Shown: piece by piece, positions 9,177 to 18,366 of the stretch
Layout: each line of letters opens with the position of its first letter
Numbering within the stretch: the stretch's first letter is position 1
Assembly: GCF_025989125.1 (NCBI RefSeq)
Contig: NZ_JAPDNR010000001.1
Coordinates: forward strand, 1,036,301 to 1,100,300
Origin: Chitinophaga nivalis
Lineage (GTDB): Bacteria > Bacteroidota > Bacteroidia > Chitinophagales > Chitinophagaceae
Length of the DNA: 64,000 bases
Reading direction: 5' to 3'
Position numbers and translations under genes: made by a program
Notes under the pieces: generated by a model
Told to the model about the DNA's origin: nothing
The model's input: only the letters and a program-made list of their open reading frames with translations
The model's database searches: none

Positions 9177-9770
9177 ATGGCTGTTAAAAATTTTGTTGTA
9201 GGCTTGTTTGACGATGAGGCAGTATTGTTTCCGGCAGTAAAGAAAGTTCGTACTGCAGGCTACAAGTTGCACGATGTATACACTCCTTTTCCTGTTCACG
9301 GCCTCGATCATGCAATGGGTTTAAGAGAAACCAGCCTCCACACAGCCGGTTTCATATATGGTATCACCGGTACCACTACAGCATTATCCTTCATGAGTTG
9401 GGTATTTAATGTAGACTGGCCGCTGAACATTGGTGGTAAACCACATTTTCCTTTACCAGCATTTATTCCTATCACGTTTGAGCTGACAGTACTGTTCGCA
9501 GCGGTAGGAATGGTGATGACTTTCTGTTACCTGTGCCAGCTCATGCCAGGTGTGAAGAAACACATCTTCCACCCCAGACAGACAGATGATAAGTTTGTAA
9601 TGGTAATAGAGCTGACAGAAAAAACCAATGCAGAAGAAGTGAAAAACTTCCTGGCTGCAGCCGGTGCAAAGGATATCAATGAACAAAAAGCTGAAGCAGG
9701 TTGGTGGTTCGGTAGGTATGATAAAGAAGACGAGTTTTATACCCGTCAGATTCAAACCGCAAACGCTTAA
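9177..9770 (+). CDS. actD: Alternative complex III subunit ActD (DUF3341)
   Basis: 197 residues, the usual size. The start MAVKNFVVGLFDDEAVLFPA is typical of DUF3341, followed by DVYTPFPVHGLDHAMGLRET. Two membrane helices lie around residues 60-82 and 95-120, and the C-terminal part is soluble and charged. ActD is a small membrane subunit of ACIII without a cofactor that helps hold ActC and ActF. It lies 48 bases after actC. Confidence 0.93.
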   Translation: MAVKNFVVGLFDDEAVLFPAVKKVRTAGYKLHDVYTPFPVHGLDHAMGLRETSLHTAGFIYGITGTTTALSFMSWVFNVDWPLNIGGKPHFPLPAFIPITFELTVLFAAVGMVMTFCYLCQLMPGVKKHIFHPRQTDDKFVMVIELTEKTNAEEVKNFLAAAGAKDINEQKAEAGWWFGRYDKEDEFYTRQIQTANA

Positions 9771-9853
9771 TTATAATAACAGCTAAAATATACAGTTGCA
9801 ACATTAGGATTTGAGCAAGCAAGAACTAATGAAAGCTAGATAAATAATTTCTG

Positions 9854-10465
9854 ATGAAAAGGACTTCCAACATATTGATTGTAGCCGCATTGGCAACTGG
9901 AGCTTTCCTGGCAGCCTGTAACAGAGGGGAGCATAACAGAAAGCCCGGCAGGATTTATATGCCAGACATGTATGAATCCCGTGCGTATGAATTCTATAGT
10001 GCTCGTTTGTCAGGCCTGAAACCAGTGGAAGGAACAGTAAAAAGAGGTGAACTGCTGCCATACCATCTGAAAGAATCAGATACGGCTTTGGCTAATCTGG
10101 TAAAAAATCCGTTGGACATTACTCCTGCAAGATTGAAAGAGGGTGAGCGTTTATTTAATATCTACTGCGGTATCTGCCATGGTACCTCACTGGATGGTAA
10201 TGGTCCGCTGTACAAAGACGGTAATGGTCCTTACCCTGCAAAACCTGCTGATCTGGTAGCCGGCGCAAAAGCTGGTTATACAGAAGGCCGCCTGTTCCAT
10301 GTAATGACCTACGGTTTTAACATGATGGGTAGCTATGCCAGCCAGCTGAACAGAGAACAACGCTGGGAAGTGGCTGCTTATATCAGAAGCAAACAACCGG
10401 GTGCAAAAGCATTAGCTGTTGCAACTGAAGCCGCTCCTGCTAAAGACAGCGTTGCAGCTAAATAA
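9854..10465 (+). CDS. actE: Alternative complex III monoheme cytochrome c lipoprotein ActE
   Basis: 203 residues. The signal ends with lipobox FLAAC (Cys22), so the protein is a membrane-anchored periplasmic lipoprotein. The conserved PDMYESRAYEFYS stretch of ActE follows. The single heme site is CGICH (105-109), and the Met-rich stretch MTYGFNMMGSYA should supply the axial Met. It receives electrons from ActA and passes them on to the oxidase. An Ala/Lys-rich tail closes the protein. It sits in the usual place between actD and actF. Confidence 0.93.
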   Translation: MKRTSNILIVAALATGAFLAACNRGEHNRKPGRIYMPDMYESRAYEFYSARLSGLKPVEGTVKRGELLPYHLKESDTALANLVKNPLDITPARLKEGERLFNIYCGICHGTSLDGNGPLYKDGNGPYPAKPADLVAGAKAGYTEGRLFHVMTYGFNMMGSYASQLNREQRWEVAAYIRSKQPGAKALAVATEAAPAKDSVAAK

Positions 10466-10510
10466 GAGAGAGTTAAACTGAATTTCAAACAAGTATTTTA
10501 ATATACAGTA

Positions 10511-11716
10511 ATGAAAGACCAATTTGTAGTACCGGCAAGATTAAAAAAGACCAGCTTCGTGTTAATGGGCGTGGGCTTGCTGACTTTATTGATCGGATTA
10601 ATTGCGTTTAAAGGTGAAAACGCTACACGGTTTTGGGCCGGTCTGTTGCAAAACAGCAGCTTCTTTTTGCTGATTACATTGGCCAGCACGTTCTTTATCG
10701 CAGCTACTACCCTGGCTCATGGTGGTTGGCAGATTGCCTTCCGTCGCGTTCCTGAAGCTATTTCCATGGCCGTGCCGGTATTGGCAGCCATTTTATTTGT
10801 AGTAGTGATGTTAATTGTTTTCGGTGGCCAGGAACACATCTACCACTGGATCAACGCACATCATGTTGCGGAAGACAAAATCCTGACCTGGAAATCTGCT
10901 TTCCTGAACAAAGGATTCTTCACCACTGCTACTATCATCACACTGGCGCTCTGGATATTCTTTACCCTGAGACTCCGTAAAATGTCTATCGAAGAAGATG
11001 GATGGGATCTGCGTCCTGAAACCGGTAAAAAACTGATCTGGAGAAACACCGTTTGGTGCGGTGGATTCCTGGTAGTATTTACCCTGAGCGTTGGTTCTAC
11101 CACCCCTTGGATCTGGCTGATGAGCATAGATGCTCACTGGTTCTCTACCATGTACAGCTGGTATACATTCGCAAGCACCTGGGTTTCCGGCTTATCCCTG
11201 ATCGCCCTGTTTGTAGTATACCTGAAAAAACACGGTTACCTCTCTTACGTAACAGAAGAACACCTGCACGACTTAGGTAAATTCATGTTTGCTTTCAGCA
11301 TCTTCTGGACTTACCTGTGGTTCTCTCAGTATATGCTGATCTGGTACGCCAACATGCCGGAAGAAACCGTTTACTTCCAGCCACGTGTTTGGGGCGAATG
11401 GAGACCAATCTTCTTCCTGAACCTCCTCATTAACTTTGTTACTCCGTTATTGTTCCTGATGAAACGGGACACTAAACGTAATTATACTGCTGTTGTTTTC
11501 ATCGCTATCGTGATCATCTGTGGTCACTGGCTGGATTTCTGGCAGATGGTAGCTCCAGGCACTTCAAAGCACCTGGTTTTCCCTTGGTATGAACTTGGAC
11601 TCGGACTTGGTTTTGTGGGACTGATCATTTTCCTGGTTACCAACCAACTTACTAAAGCTGCGCTGGTTCCGAAAAATCATCCTTATCTGAAAGAAAGTAT
11701 CGTTCACCACACCTAA
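10511..11716 (+). CDS. actF: Alternative complex III membrane subunit ActF
   Basis: 401 residues with about ten membrane helices; ActF is a paralogue of ActC in fold. Typical stretches are SSFFLLITLASTFFIAATT, INAHHVAEDKILTWKSAFLN, GSTTPWIWLMSIDAHWFST and FSQYMLIWYANMPEETVYF. It begins 45 bases after actE and completes the six-gene act set. It sits in the inner membrane next to ActD and makes contacts with the oxidase in the known supercomplex of this phylum. Confidence 0.95.
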   Translation: MKDQFVVPARLKKTSFVLMGVGLLTLLIGLIAFKGENATRFWAGLLQNSSFFLLITLASTFFIAATTLAHGGWQIAFRRVPEAISMAVPVLAAILFVVVMLIVFGGQEHIYHWINAHHVAEDKILTWKSAFLNKGFFTTATIITLALWIFFTLRLRKMSIEEDGWDLRPETGKKLIWRNTVWCGGFLVVFTLSVGSTTPWIWLMSIDAHWFSTMYSWYTFASTWVSGLSLIALFVVYLKKHGYLSYVTEEHLHDLGKFMFAFSIFWTYLWFSQYMLIWYANMPEETVYFQPRVWGEWRPIFFLNLLINFVTPLLFLMKRDTKRNYTAVVFIAIVIICGHWLDFWQMVAPGTSKHLVFPWYELGLGLGFVGLIIFLVTNQLTKAALVPKNHPYLKESIVHHT

Positions 11717-11782
11717 TAGTAGGGTGAGTACGGAGATTAGGCAATAGAAAAGCATTAGATAACTTAATTATTTCATATAGCA

Positions 11783-12823
11783 ATGTCAGGATTTTTAGCA
11801 GTCTTAGTTGTTGTTCTCATATTCATAGTCATCTTCCAGATTGCGAAGGCGAGCGAATATGTGTCCATATTGAAGGGAGAAAAGAAAGCGCGCCAGCAAA
11901 GTAACCGCATAAATGGTTTCCTGCTGATTGCATTCCTGGTGCTGGGGCTTATAGGAGTGTACTACTGTAACGATCTGCTGAAAGGCAAGATCCTGGGCGA
12001 GTCTGCTTCTGTACAAGGTGAAGGTGTAGATACCCTGATCTATGTAACACTGGCTATCACCGGTATCGTATTTGTCATTACACAGATCCTCCTCTTCTGG
12101 TTCGCATTTAAATACCAGGAAAAAGAAGGCCGTAAAGCATTTTATTTCCCGCATAATAATAAACTGGAAGTTATCTGGACCGTTATCCCTGCTATTGCAC
12201 TGACAGTGCTGGTAGCATTTGGTCTGAAACACTGGTTCCAACTCACTTCTGACGCACCTAAAGATGCTGCAGTAGTAGAAATCACCGGTAAACAGTTTAA
12301 CTGGTTGATCCGCTACCCGGGTAAAGATGGTCAGCTGGGCCGCCGCGATTTCAAAAGAATCGACGAAGCTGCCAGCAACCCACTGGGTATGGATTGGGAT
12401 GATCAGCTGAGCAAAGATGACTTCATGGCAACGGAAGTTCACCTGGTGGTGGGCAAACCCGTGAAATTCGTTATCGGTTCCCGCGACGTTATCCATGATG
12501 TTGGTTTACCTCACTTCCGTATGAAAATGGATGCGGTACCTGGTATCCCTACTACCCTCTGGTTTACGCCTAAGTTTACCACTAAACAAATGAAGGAAAA
12601 AACCGGCGACCCCGATTTCACTTATGAAATCTCCTGCGATCAGATGTGCGGTAGCGGTCACTACTCTATGAGAGGTGTGATTGTGGTAGAAACACAGGCA
12701 GAATACGATGCGTGGATTGCCAAACAACCTACCCAGTATTCTTTGGCTCACCCTGCAGCAGCTCCGGCTGATGCACCGAAGGCTGACAGCACTCAAAAAG
12801 CGATTGCTGCCAATACCAAGTAA
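11783..12823 (+). CDS. ctaC: Cytochrome c oxidase subunit II
   Basis: 346 residues. An N-terminal helix (SGFLAVLVVVLIFIVIF) and a second and third helix (about 44-64 and 83-112) precede the cupredoxin domain. The copper A site is complete: His238 in DVIHDVG and C285-x3-C289-x3-H293-x2-M296 in CDQMCGSGHYSM. The Glu between the two Cys of mitochondrial enzymes is Gln here; it binds copper through its backbone, so this is tolerated. There is no fused cytochrome c domain, so the enzyme is aa3 rather than caa3, consistent with electrons coming from the act hemes. Confidence 0.95.
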   Translation: MSGFLAVLVVVLIFIVIFQIAKASEYVSILKGEKKARQQSNRINGFLLIAFLVLGLIGVYYCNDLLKGKILGESASVQGEGVDTLIYVTLAITGIVFVITQILLFWFAFKYQEKEGRKAFYFPHNNKLEVIWTVIPAIALTVLVAFGLKHWFQLTSDAPKDAAVVEITGKQFNWLIRYPGKDGQLGRRDFKRIDEAASNPLGMDWDDQLSKDDFMATEVHLVVGKPVKFVIGSRDVIHDVGLPHFRMKMDAVPGIPTTLWFTPKFTTKQMKEKTGDPDFTYEISCDQMCGSGHYSMRGVIVVETQAEYDAWIAKQPTQYSLAHPAAAPADAPKADSTQKAIAANTK

Positions 12824-12938
12824 GCCGTATTTTTGTGTTAGAAGATTTTATTGACGGAGTACAATTAAAAACAATAAAGATAAACTGACAAACGACAATA
12901 CTTCCCGACTGTTAGTTTAATAATAAACCGAACCGATT

Positions 12939-14750
12939 ATGAGTAACGAAGCAACATTGCACAGTCAACAGGAGGTTATGCACGGCGCGCATGATCATCA
13001 TGATCATGATCACCACCATGAAGACAGTTTCATTTCGAAATATGTGTTCTCCATGGATCACAAAATGATTGCCAAACAATTCCTGATCACTGGTATCGTT
13101 TGGGCCATCATAGGTGCTTTCTTCTCTGTACTGTTCCGTTTGCAACTGGGTTTTCCCGATGCTACATTCCCTTGGCTGGAAAGTATCCTGGGCCATTGGG
13201 CTAAAGGTGGCCGCATTACTGCCGAAGCTTATTATGCATTGGTTACTATGCACGGAACTATTCTCGTATTCTTTGTATTAACTGCCGGTTTAAGCGGTAC
13301 CTTCTCAAACCTGCTGATTCCACTGCAGGTAGGTGCGCGTGATATGGCCTCCCCTTTCATGAACTGCCTCAGCTACTGGTTCTTTTTCCTGGCCAGTCTG
13401 GTAATGATGGCTTCCCTGTTTGTACAAACAGGTCCTGCTTCCGGAGGTTGGACAATGTATCCGCCACTGAGTGCACTGGGAGACGCTTCTATCGGTTCTA
13501 AAATAGGTGTGGATCTTTGGTTGACCAGCATGGCGCTGTTTGTTGTTTCTCAGCTGCTGGGTGGTCTGAACTATATTTCCACTATCCTGAACATGCGTAC
13601 CCAGGGTATGGCAATGACCAAAATGCCTTTAACCATCTGGTCATTCTTCTTTACCGCTGTACTGGGCGTATTGTCTTTCCCTGTATTGCTGTCCGGCTTC
13701 ATCCTGTTACTCATGGATCGCCACGCAGGTACCAGCTTCTACCTCTCCGATATCTTCATCGCCGGTAAAGCACTGGCTAACGAAGGTGGTAGCGCTATCC
13801 TGTATCAGCACTTATTCTGGTTCTTAGGTCACCCGGAAGTATATATCATCATCCTCCCTGCAATGGGTATGGTTTCTGAAGTACTGGCGGTAAGTTCCCG
13901 CAAGCCTATCTTCGGTTACCTGGCGATGATCGGTTCCCTGTTTGCGATCTGTATCCTGGCCTTCCTGGTTTGGGCACACCACATGTTCGTAACTGGTCTG
14001 AATCCATTCCTCGGTGCATTCTTCGTACTGTTAACATTATTGATCGCGGTACCATCTGCCATCAAGGTGTTCAACTGGCTCACTACTATCTGGAAGGGTA
14101 ATATCAACTTCTCTCCGGCTGCCCTGTTCTCTATCGGTTTCGTAAGTACTTTCATCTCCGGTGGTTTAACAGGTATCTGGTTAGGTAACTCTTCTATCGA
14201 TATTCACCTGCATGATACCATGTTTGTGATTGCCCACTTCCACATTGTAATGGGTGTATCTGCATTCTTCGGTATGTTTGCCGGTATCTACCACTGGTTC
14301 CCTAAAATGTATGGCCGTTTCATGAACAACACGATCGGTTACATCCACTTCTGGGTAACAATGGTAGGCGCTTACCTGATTTTCTGGCCTATGCACTATG
14401 AAGGTATGGCCGGTATGCCAAGAAGATATTATGATGTATCTCAATGGGCTTCCTTCAAACAGTTTGGTGGTCTGAACGAATTCATCACGATCGTGGTAAT
14501 CCTGGTATTTGCTGTACAATTGTTGTTCGTTTTCAACTTCTTCTATAGCATTTTCAAAGGTAGAAAAATGACTACCGAGAACCCATGGAAGGCAACTTCC
14601 CTGGAATGGACTACTCCGATTCACGCTGGTCACGGTAACTGGCCTGGTGAAATTCCGGTAGTACACCGCTGGGCTTATGACTACAGCAAGGATGGAAGAG
14701 ATTTCATTCCGCAGACTGAGCCAATAGGACCTAATGAAGTAGTACACTAG
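12939..14750 (+). CDS. ctaD: Cytochrome c oxidase subunit I
   Basis: 603 residues with twelve expected helices. The catalytic motif GHPEVY (His298, Glu300, Tyr302) marks a type A1 heme-copper oxidase with the glutamate of the D proton channel and the His-Tyr pair at copper B. The double His for copper B lies in WAHHMFVTG, and heme ligands in HDTMFVIAHFHIVMG. The N-terminus is unusual: residues about 13-27 hold a run of His and Asp (HGAHDHHDHDHHHED). It lies 115 bases after ctaC and is the reaction-centre subunit reducing oxygen to water. Confidence 0.97.
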   Translation: MSNEATLHSQQEVMHGAHDHHDHDHHHEDSFISKYVFSMDHKMIAKQFLITGIVWAIIGAFFSVLFRLQLGFPDATFPWLESILGHWAKGGRITAEAYYALVTMHGTILVFFVLTAGLSGTFSNLLIPLQVGARDMASPFMNCLSYWFFFLASLVMMASLFVQTGPASGGWTMYPPLSALGDASIGSKIGVDLWLTSMALFVVSQLLGGLNYISTILNMRTQGMAMTKMPLTIWSFFFTAVLGVLSFPVLLSGFILLLMDRHAGTSFYLSDIFIAGKALANEGGSAILYQHLFWFLGHPEVYIIILPAMGMVSEVLAVSSRKPIFGYLAMIGSLFAICILAFLVWAHHMFVTGLNPFLGAFFVLLTLLIAVPSAIKVFNWLTTIWKGNINFSPAALFSIGFVSTFISGGLTGIWLGNSSIDIHLHDTMFVIAHFHIVMGVSAFFGMFAGIYHWFPKMYGRFMNNTIGYIHFWVTMVGAYLIFWPMHYEGMAGMPRRYYDVSQWASFKQFGGLNEFITIVVILVFAVQLLFVFNFFYSIFKGRKMTTENPWKATSLEWTTPIHAGHGNWPGEIPVVHRWAYDYSKDGRDFIPQTEPIGPNEVVH

Positions 14751-14881
14751 CATATTGGTAAAAGATTCCGGCAGGTAGTACCGAGGATGTTTATCCGAAA
14801 AATCTGCCTTCCGGGATCTTCTTCCCTGTGATGTTTGTAAATTTGTCCTGGATTTAAAACCAGGATGTGGATAGAAAAAAT

Positions 14882-15781
14882 ATGTTGCAAGAAAACTCCA
14901 TAAAGTTGTCGTCATCGTATGCAGTAGCCAGCAAAGTGAAGGATTATTCTCAGCTAATGAAATTTAATCTCACTTTCATGGTCGTGTTTTCCTCTGTTGT
15001 GGGTTATTTGCTGGTGCCGGGGGTGGAGTTTAATCTGATCAAAGTTCTTTTATTATTTGCTGGTGGTTTACTGGTTTCCGGATCAGCTAATACCATCAAC
15101 CAGATATGGGAAAAAAATACAGATAAGCTGATGGCACGTACCGCGCCACGCCCTTTACCTTCCGGTCGTATGACAGAAGGAGAAGCGATCGTGGTAGCAG
15201 TAATTACCGGTGTGGCAGGTATCCTGATTATGGGATATTGCTTCAACTGGTTGGCTGCAGCACTTAGCCTGTTTTCATTGGTGATGTACGGTTTCGTATA
15301 CACCCCCTGGAAAAAATGGAATTCACTGGCCGTACTGGTAGGTGCTATTCCTGGCGCACTGCCACCGTTGATCGGATGGGTAGCCGGCGCCAATAACCTG
15401 GATGAAGGCGGCTGGTCTTTATTTGCTATTCAATTCCTGTGGCAGTTCCCGCATTTCTGGGCTATCGCCTGGATTGCACACAAGGATTATACAACAGCAG
15501 GCTTTAAATTATTGCCAGCTAACGGCGAGCCTAATAAGCTTACCGCTATTCAGGCGGCTTTATATACTTTATTGCTGATCCCGGCTGGTGTAGCACCTTA
15601 CCTGCTGAAGATCACAGGTGGCATTTCTGCCATTATTGCTATTCTGGGTGGTGTTTTTTTCCTTTACAGAGCTATTAACCTGTATAGAAAGAACGATGTT
15701 CCTGCAGCGCGGAAGCTGATGTTCGGATCTTATATTTATCTGACAGTGATTCAGCTCTCGCAATTGTTGGACAAAGCTTAA
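14882..15781 (+). CDS. ctaB: Heme o synthase (protoheme IX farnesyltransferase)
   Basis: About 299 residues from the ATG at 14882; an in-frame GTG lies five codons upstream but the ATG follows an A-rich tract. The UbiA-type motif is NTINQIWEKNTDKLMARTAP, and the second Asp-rich loop is in IAHKDYTTAGFKLLPANGE. It has about nine membrane helices. It attaches a farnesyl tail to heme b to make heme o, the precursor of heme a for the oxidase. Heme a synthase (CtaA) is not in the window. Confidence 0.93.
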   Translation: MLQENSIKLSSSYAVASKVKDYSQLMKFNLTFMVVFSSVVGYLLVPGVEFNLIKVLLLFAGGLLVSGSANTINQIWEKNTDKLMARTAPRPLPSGRMTEGEAIVVAVITGVAGILIMGYCFNWLAAALSLFSLVMYGFVYTPWKKWNSLAVLVGAIPGALPPLIGWVAGANNLDEGGWSLFAIQFLWQFPHFWAIAWIAHKDYTTAGFKLLPANGEPNKLTAIQAALYTLLLIPAGVAPYLLKITGGISAIIAILGGVFFLYRAINLYRKNDVPAARKLMFGSYIYLTVIQLSQLLDKA

Positions 15782-15799
15782 ATTGAAATCGGAGGAGTG

Positions 15800-16363
15800 A
15801 TGCATACAATGGGCATAGAACGAAAAAAAATACATCCGCACAAATATTCCCTATGGATTGCTATGGGTAGCATTACCATGATGTTCATCGGGTTTACCAG
15901 TGCATACATTGTAAAAAGATCTCAGGCAAACTGGCTGGCATTTGAACTGCCGCATATTTTCTGGTTATCTACCGCTATTATTTTATTGAGTAGCTTAACC
16001 GTTCACCTGGCTTTAAAACAGTTTAAAGAAAGGAATATGCAGCGCTATAAACAGTTAATAACCATTACGGCTATACTGGGAGTAGTTTTTGCAGCCTGTC
16101 AATGGATCGGCTTTGTGCAGTTGAAAAACAGCGGATTACCGTTGAGTGGACCGGTTTCGGCTTCCTTTATTTATGTAATCGTAGGTGTACATATGTTACA
16201 CGTGTTGGGTGGTGTAGTAGCACTACTCATTATGTTTGGCAGGGCTTACAGAACCCGCGTACGTACCTACAGCGCAGTACCCATCGAAGTGGCCGCCACA
16301 TACTGGCATTTCGTGGACATATTGTGGATTTACCTGTTAATTTTTTTAAGTATCGCCAGATAA
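15800..16363 (+). CDS. Cytochrome c oxidase subunit III-like protein, first copy
   Basis: About 187 residues, five helices. I start it at the ATG at 15800, which directly follows GGAGGAGTG; an ATG three codons later is also possible. The C-terminal EVAATYWHFVDILWIYL is the hallmark of subunit III, and GVHMLHVLGGVVALL is the HGxHVxxG-type motif. The protein is shorter than the second copy that follows. It is one of two tandem subunit III genes; their functions probably differ, one possibly joining the complex in the way CyoC does. Confidence 0.88.
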   Translation: MHTMGIERKKIHPHKYSLWIAMGSITMMFIGFTSAYIVKRSQANWLAFELPHIFWLSTAIILLSSLTVHLALKQFKERNMQRYKQLITITAILGVVFAACQWIGFVQLKNSGLPLSGPVSASFIYVIVGVHMLHVLGGVVALLIMFGRAYRTRVRTYSAVPIEVAATYWHFVDILWIYLLIFLSIAR

Positions 16364-16390
16364 ACTTTGTAAAATTTTATAAAACTAACA

Positions 16391-17065
16391 ATGGATACAG
16401 CAGTTACAGCGAAGAAAAAATGGTGGGCCGGAGGATATTCTCCCTTTAATGTGAGCTATGGCAAGTTGATGATGTGGTACTTTCTGATGTCAGATGCGTT
16501 CACTTTCGGCGCATTATTGATAGCATATGGTACCATCCGGTTTTCCAGCACATCCTGGCCTGATCCGAATGAAGTGTTCCGCTCTTTCCCTGGTATGGGA
16601 CATGCCAACTTACCGCTGGTATTTGTGAGCTTAATGACCTTCATCCTCATCATGAGTTCTGTAACCATGGTACTGGCAGTACATGCCGGTCACATGAGAG
16701 ATAAAAAGGCTGTGGTTAAATGGTTAACATGGACCATCGTTGGTGGTGCTGCGTTCCTCGCCTGTCAGGCATGGGAATGGACACACCTGTTCCATGAAGG
16801 CGCCTGGTGGGGTCGTAATCCATTCCTGAATGTGGATGGTACACAGGCTTCTACTAACTTCACCAACTTCTTCTTTACCATCACCGGTTTCCACGGTTTA
16901 CACGTAACTTCCGGCGTGGTACTGAATATCGTGATCCTTGCCAACGTACTGAAAGGTACCTACGAGCAGAGAGGTCACTACGAAATGGTAGAAAAAGTAG
17001 GACTGTACTGGCACTTTGTAGACCTGGTATGGGTATTCGTATTCACCTGCTTCTACCTGCTTTGA
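16391..17065 (+). CDS. ctaE: Cytochrome c oxidase subunit III, second copy
   Basis: 224 residues with five to seven helices. Family motifs are FFTITGFHGLHVTSGVVLN and VGLYWHFVDLVWVFVFTCFY, and the conserved Glu region is WEWTHLFHEGAW. The gene starts 27 bases after the first copy. Subunit III stabilises subunit I and its proton uptake. The two copies share the WHFVD ending but little else, so the duplication is old. Confidence 0.92.
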   Translation: MDTAVTAKKKWWAGGYSPFNVSYGKLMMWYFLMSDAFTFGALLIAYGTIRFSSTSWPDPNEVFRSFPGMGHANLPLVFVSLMTFILIMSSVTMVLAVHAGHMRDKKAVVKWLTWTIVGGAAFLACQAWEWTHLFHEGAWWGRNPFLNVDGTQASTNFTNFFFTITGFHGLHVTSGVVLNIVILANVLKGTYEQRGHYEMVEKVGLYWHFVDLVWVFVFTCFYLL

Positions 17066-17132
17066 TCAAACACAAGGTTTGTTATTGATTATTTGGAATC
17101 TGATTTTTGGAATTTATTTAATTTAAATAGTA

Positions 17133-17540
17133 ATGGAGCATACACATACTGCAGCAGGTCACGAAAATGCGCATGCTGATTCATCTACCAAAGGTATCTG
17201 GAAAACGTTCTGGATCCTCCTGGGTATCACAGTAGTGGAAGTTGGTTTGGCATTCTTACACCTGGAAACAGGTTTCCCGAGCAGACTGGTGCTGAATGGT
17301 ATCTTTATCATCCTCACCATTTTCAAAGCCTTCTTTATCGTGGCGGAGTTTATGCACCTCGGGCATGAAATCAAGAACCTGATCATGACGATATTAATGC
17401 CGCTCCTCCTGTTCGTATGGTTTATCATCGCTTTCCTCTACGAAGGTGATTCCTGGAAAAACATGAGAAACGACCTGAGACCAGGTACGCCGATTGAAAC
17501 ACCTAAAGCCACTCCGAAAGAAGCTGGACACGGACACTAA
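17133..17540 (+). CDS. ctaF: Cytochrome c oxidase subunit IV family protein
   Basis: 135 residues with three helices and His-rich ends (HTHTAAGHENAHADS at the start, EAGHGH at the end). The core TFWILLGITVVEVGLAFL and KAFFIVAEFMHLGHEIKN match the prokaryotic COX4 family. It is a small structural subunit placed, as usual, directly after subunit III. Confidence 0.88.
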   Translation: MEHTHTAAGHENAHADSSTKGIWKTFWILLGITVVEVGLAFLHLETGFPSRLVLNGIFIILTIFKAFFIVAEFMHLGHEIKNLIMTILMPLLLFVWFIIAFLYEGDSWKNMRNDLRPGTPIETPKATPKEAGHGH

Positions 17541-17569
17541 TTTTATCTCATTTTTAAATTATCAGGATC

Positions 17570-18289
17570 ATTTCTCGCAGGGCTTTATTAGGAGTTTTAT
17601 TGGCAATACTGGTGCCGCTGGCTGGTTATCTGATTGTAGATTACTATGGTAAAAACGTAGTACCTGTACCCGCCTACTTCATTCCGGAAAGGGTAGACAC
17701 CATTACGAAAAATGGCCAGGTAACCTACGATACGGTTTTCCATCAGATCAAAGACTTCGAAATGACCAACCAGCTTGGTCAGAAGGTAAGTCTGAAAGAC
17801 ATGGAAGGAAAAGTACTCCTCGTTGATTTCTTTTTCACCTCCTGTCCCAGTATCTGTCCTACGCTGACAAAAAACCTGCGGAAAATACAGAGTGCCTACG
17901 TAAAGAATGATTCTTTATTACAGATACTCTCCTTTTCAGTAGACCCGGTAAGGGATTCGGTAGATAAGTTGCGCAAATACGCATACGACTACCAGATAAA
18001 TCCCGACAACTGGTGGTTGCTGACCGGCGATAAGAAAGAGATTTATGATCTGGCCAGACACGAATTTTTCGTTTCTGTAACAGAAGGAGATGGTGGACCG
18101 GATGATTTTGTACATACCGAAAAACTGGTACTGATCGATAAAAACAAGAACATCAGAGGTTATTATGATGGACTTGATTCCAATGCAGTGGTAAGATGCG
18201 CCAGAGATATCGCTACCCTGCACCTGGCGAAAGACAGACACCGGCCCGGATTTGTGCAGTTCCTGAAAAAACTGTTCTCCGGAAACTGA
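17570..18289 (+). CDS. SCO1/SenC copper chaperone
   Basis: A membrane-anchored thioredoxin-fold protein that helps build the copper A centre of subunit II. The copper-binding motif is SCPSICP (CxxxC) and the later conserved His is in FVHTEKLVLIDKN. No ATG or GTG exists upstream of the fold: after the stop at 17555 the frame offers ATT (17558), ATC, ATT (17570) and then TTG (17600). I give ATT at 17570 because it keeps the whole helix (SRRALLGVLLAILVPLAGYL); TTG at 17600 would cut it in half. The start is therefore uncertain; the family is not. Confidence 0.88.
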   Translation: MSRRALLGVLLAILVPLAGYLIVDYYGKNVVPVPAYFIPERVDTITKNGQVTYDTVFHQIKDFEMTNQLGQKVSLKDMEGKVLLVDFFFTSCPSICPTLTKNLRKIQSAYVKNDSLLQILSFSVDPVRDSVDKLRKYAYDYQINPDNWWLLTGDKKEIYDLARHEFFVSVTEGDGGPDDFVHTEKLVLIDKNKNIRGYYDGLDSNAVVRCARDIATLHLAKDRHRPGFVQFLKKLFSGN

Positions 18290-18303
18290 TAAAATATTTA
18301 TAG

Positions 18304-18352
18304 TGAAAGGTGAATAAGGAAAGGGTGTTCACCTTTCTTTATTCACCTTTCA
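18304..18352 (+). terminator. Long imperfect hairpin between SCO and DUF420 genes
   Basis: The arms around TGAAAGGTGAATAAGG and CTTTATTCACCTTTCA pair over roughly 20 bases with one or two mismatches around a short loop. The T-run after it is poor, so it may be a weak terminator or an RNA-processing site that lowers expression of the last genes in the operon. Confidence 0.4.
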
Positions 18353-18366
18353 GCATTTAGTGCATC

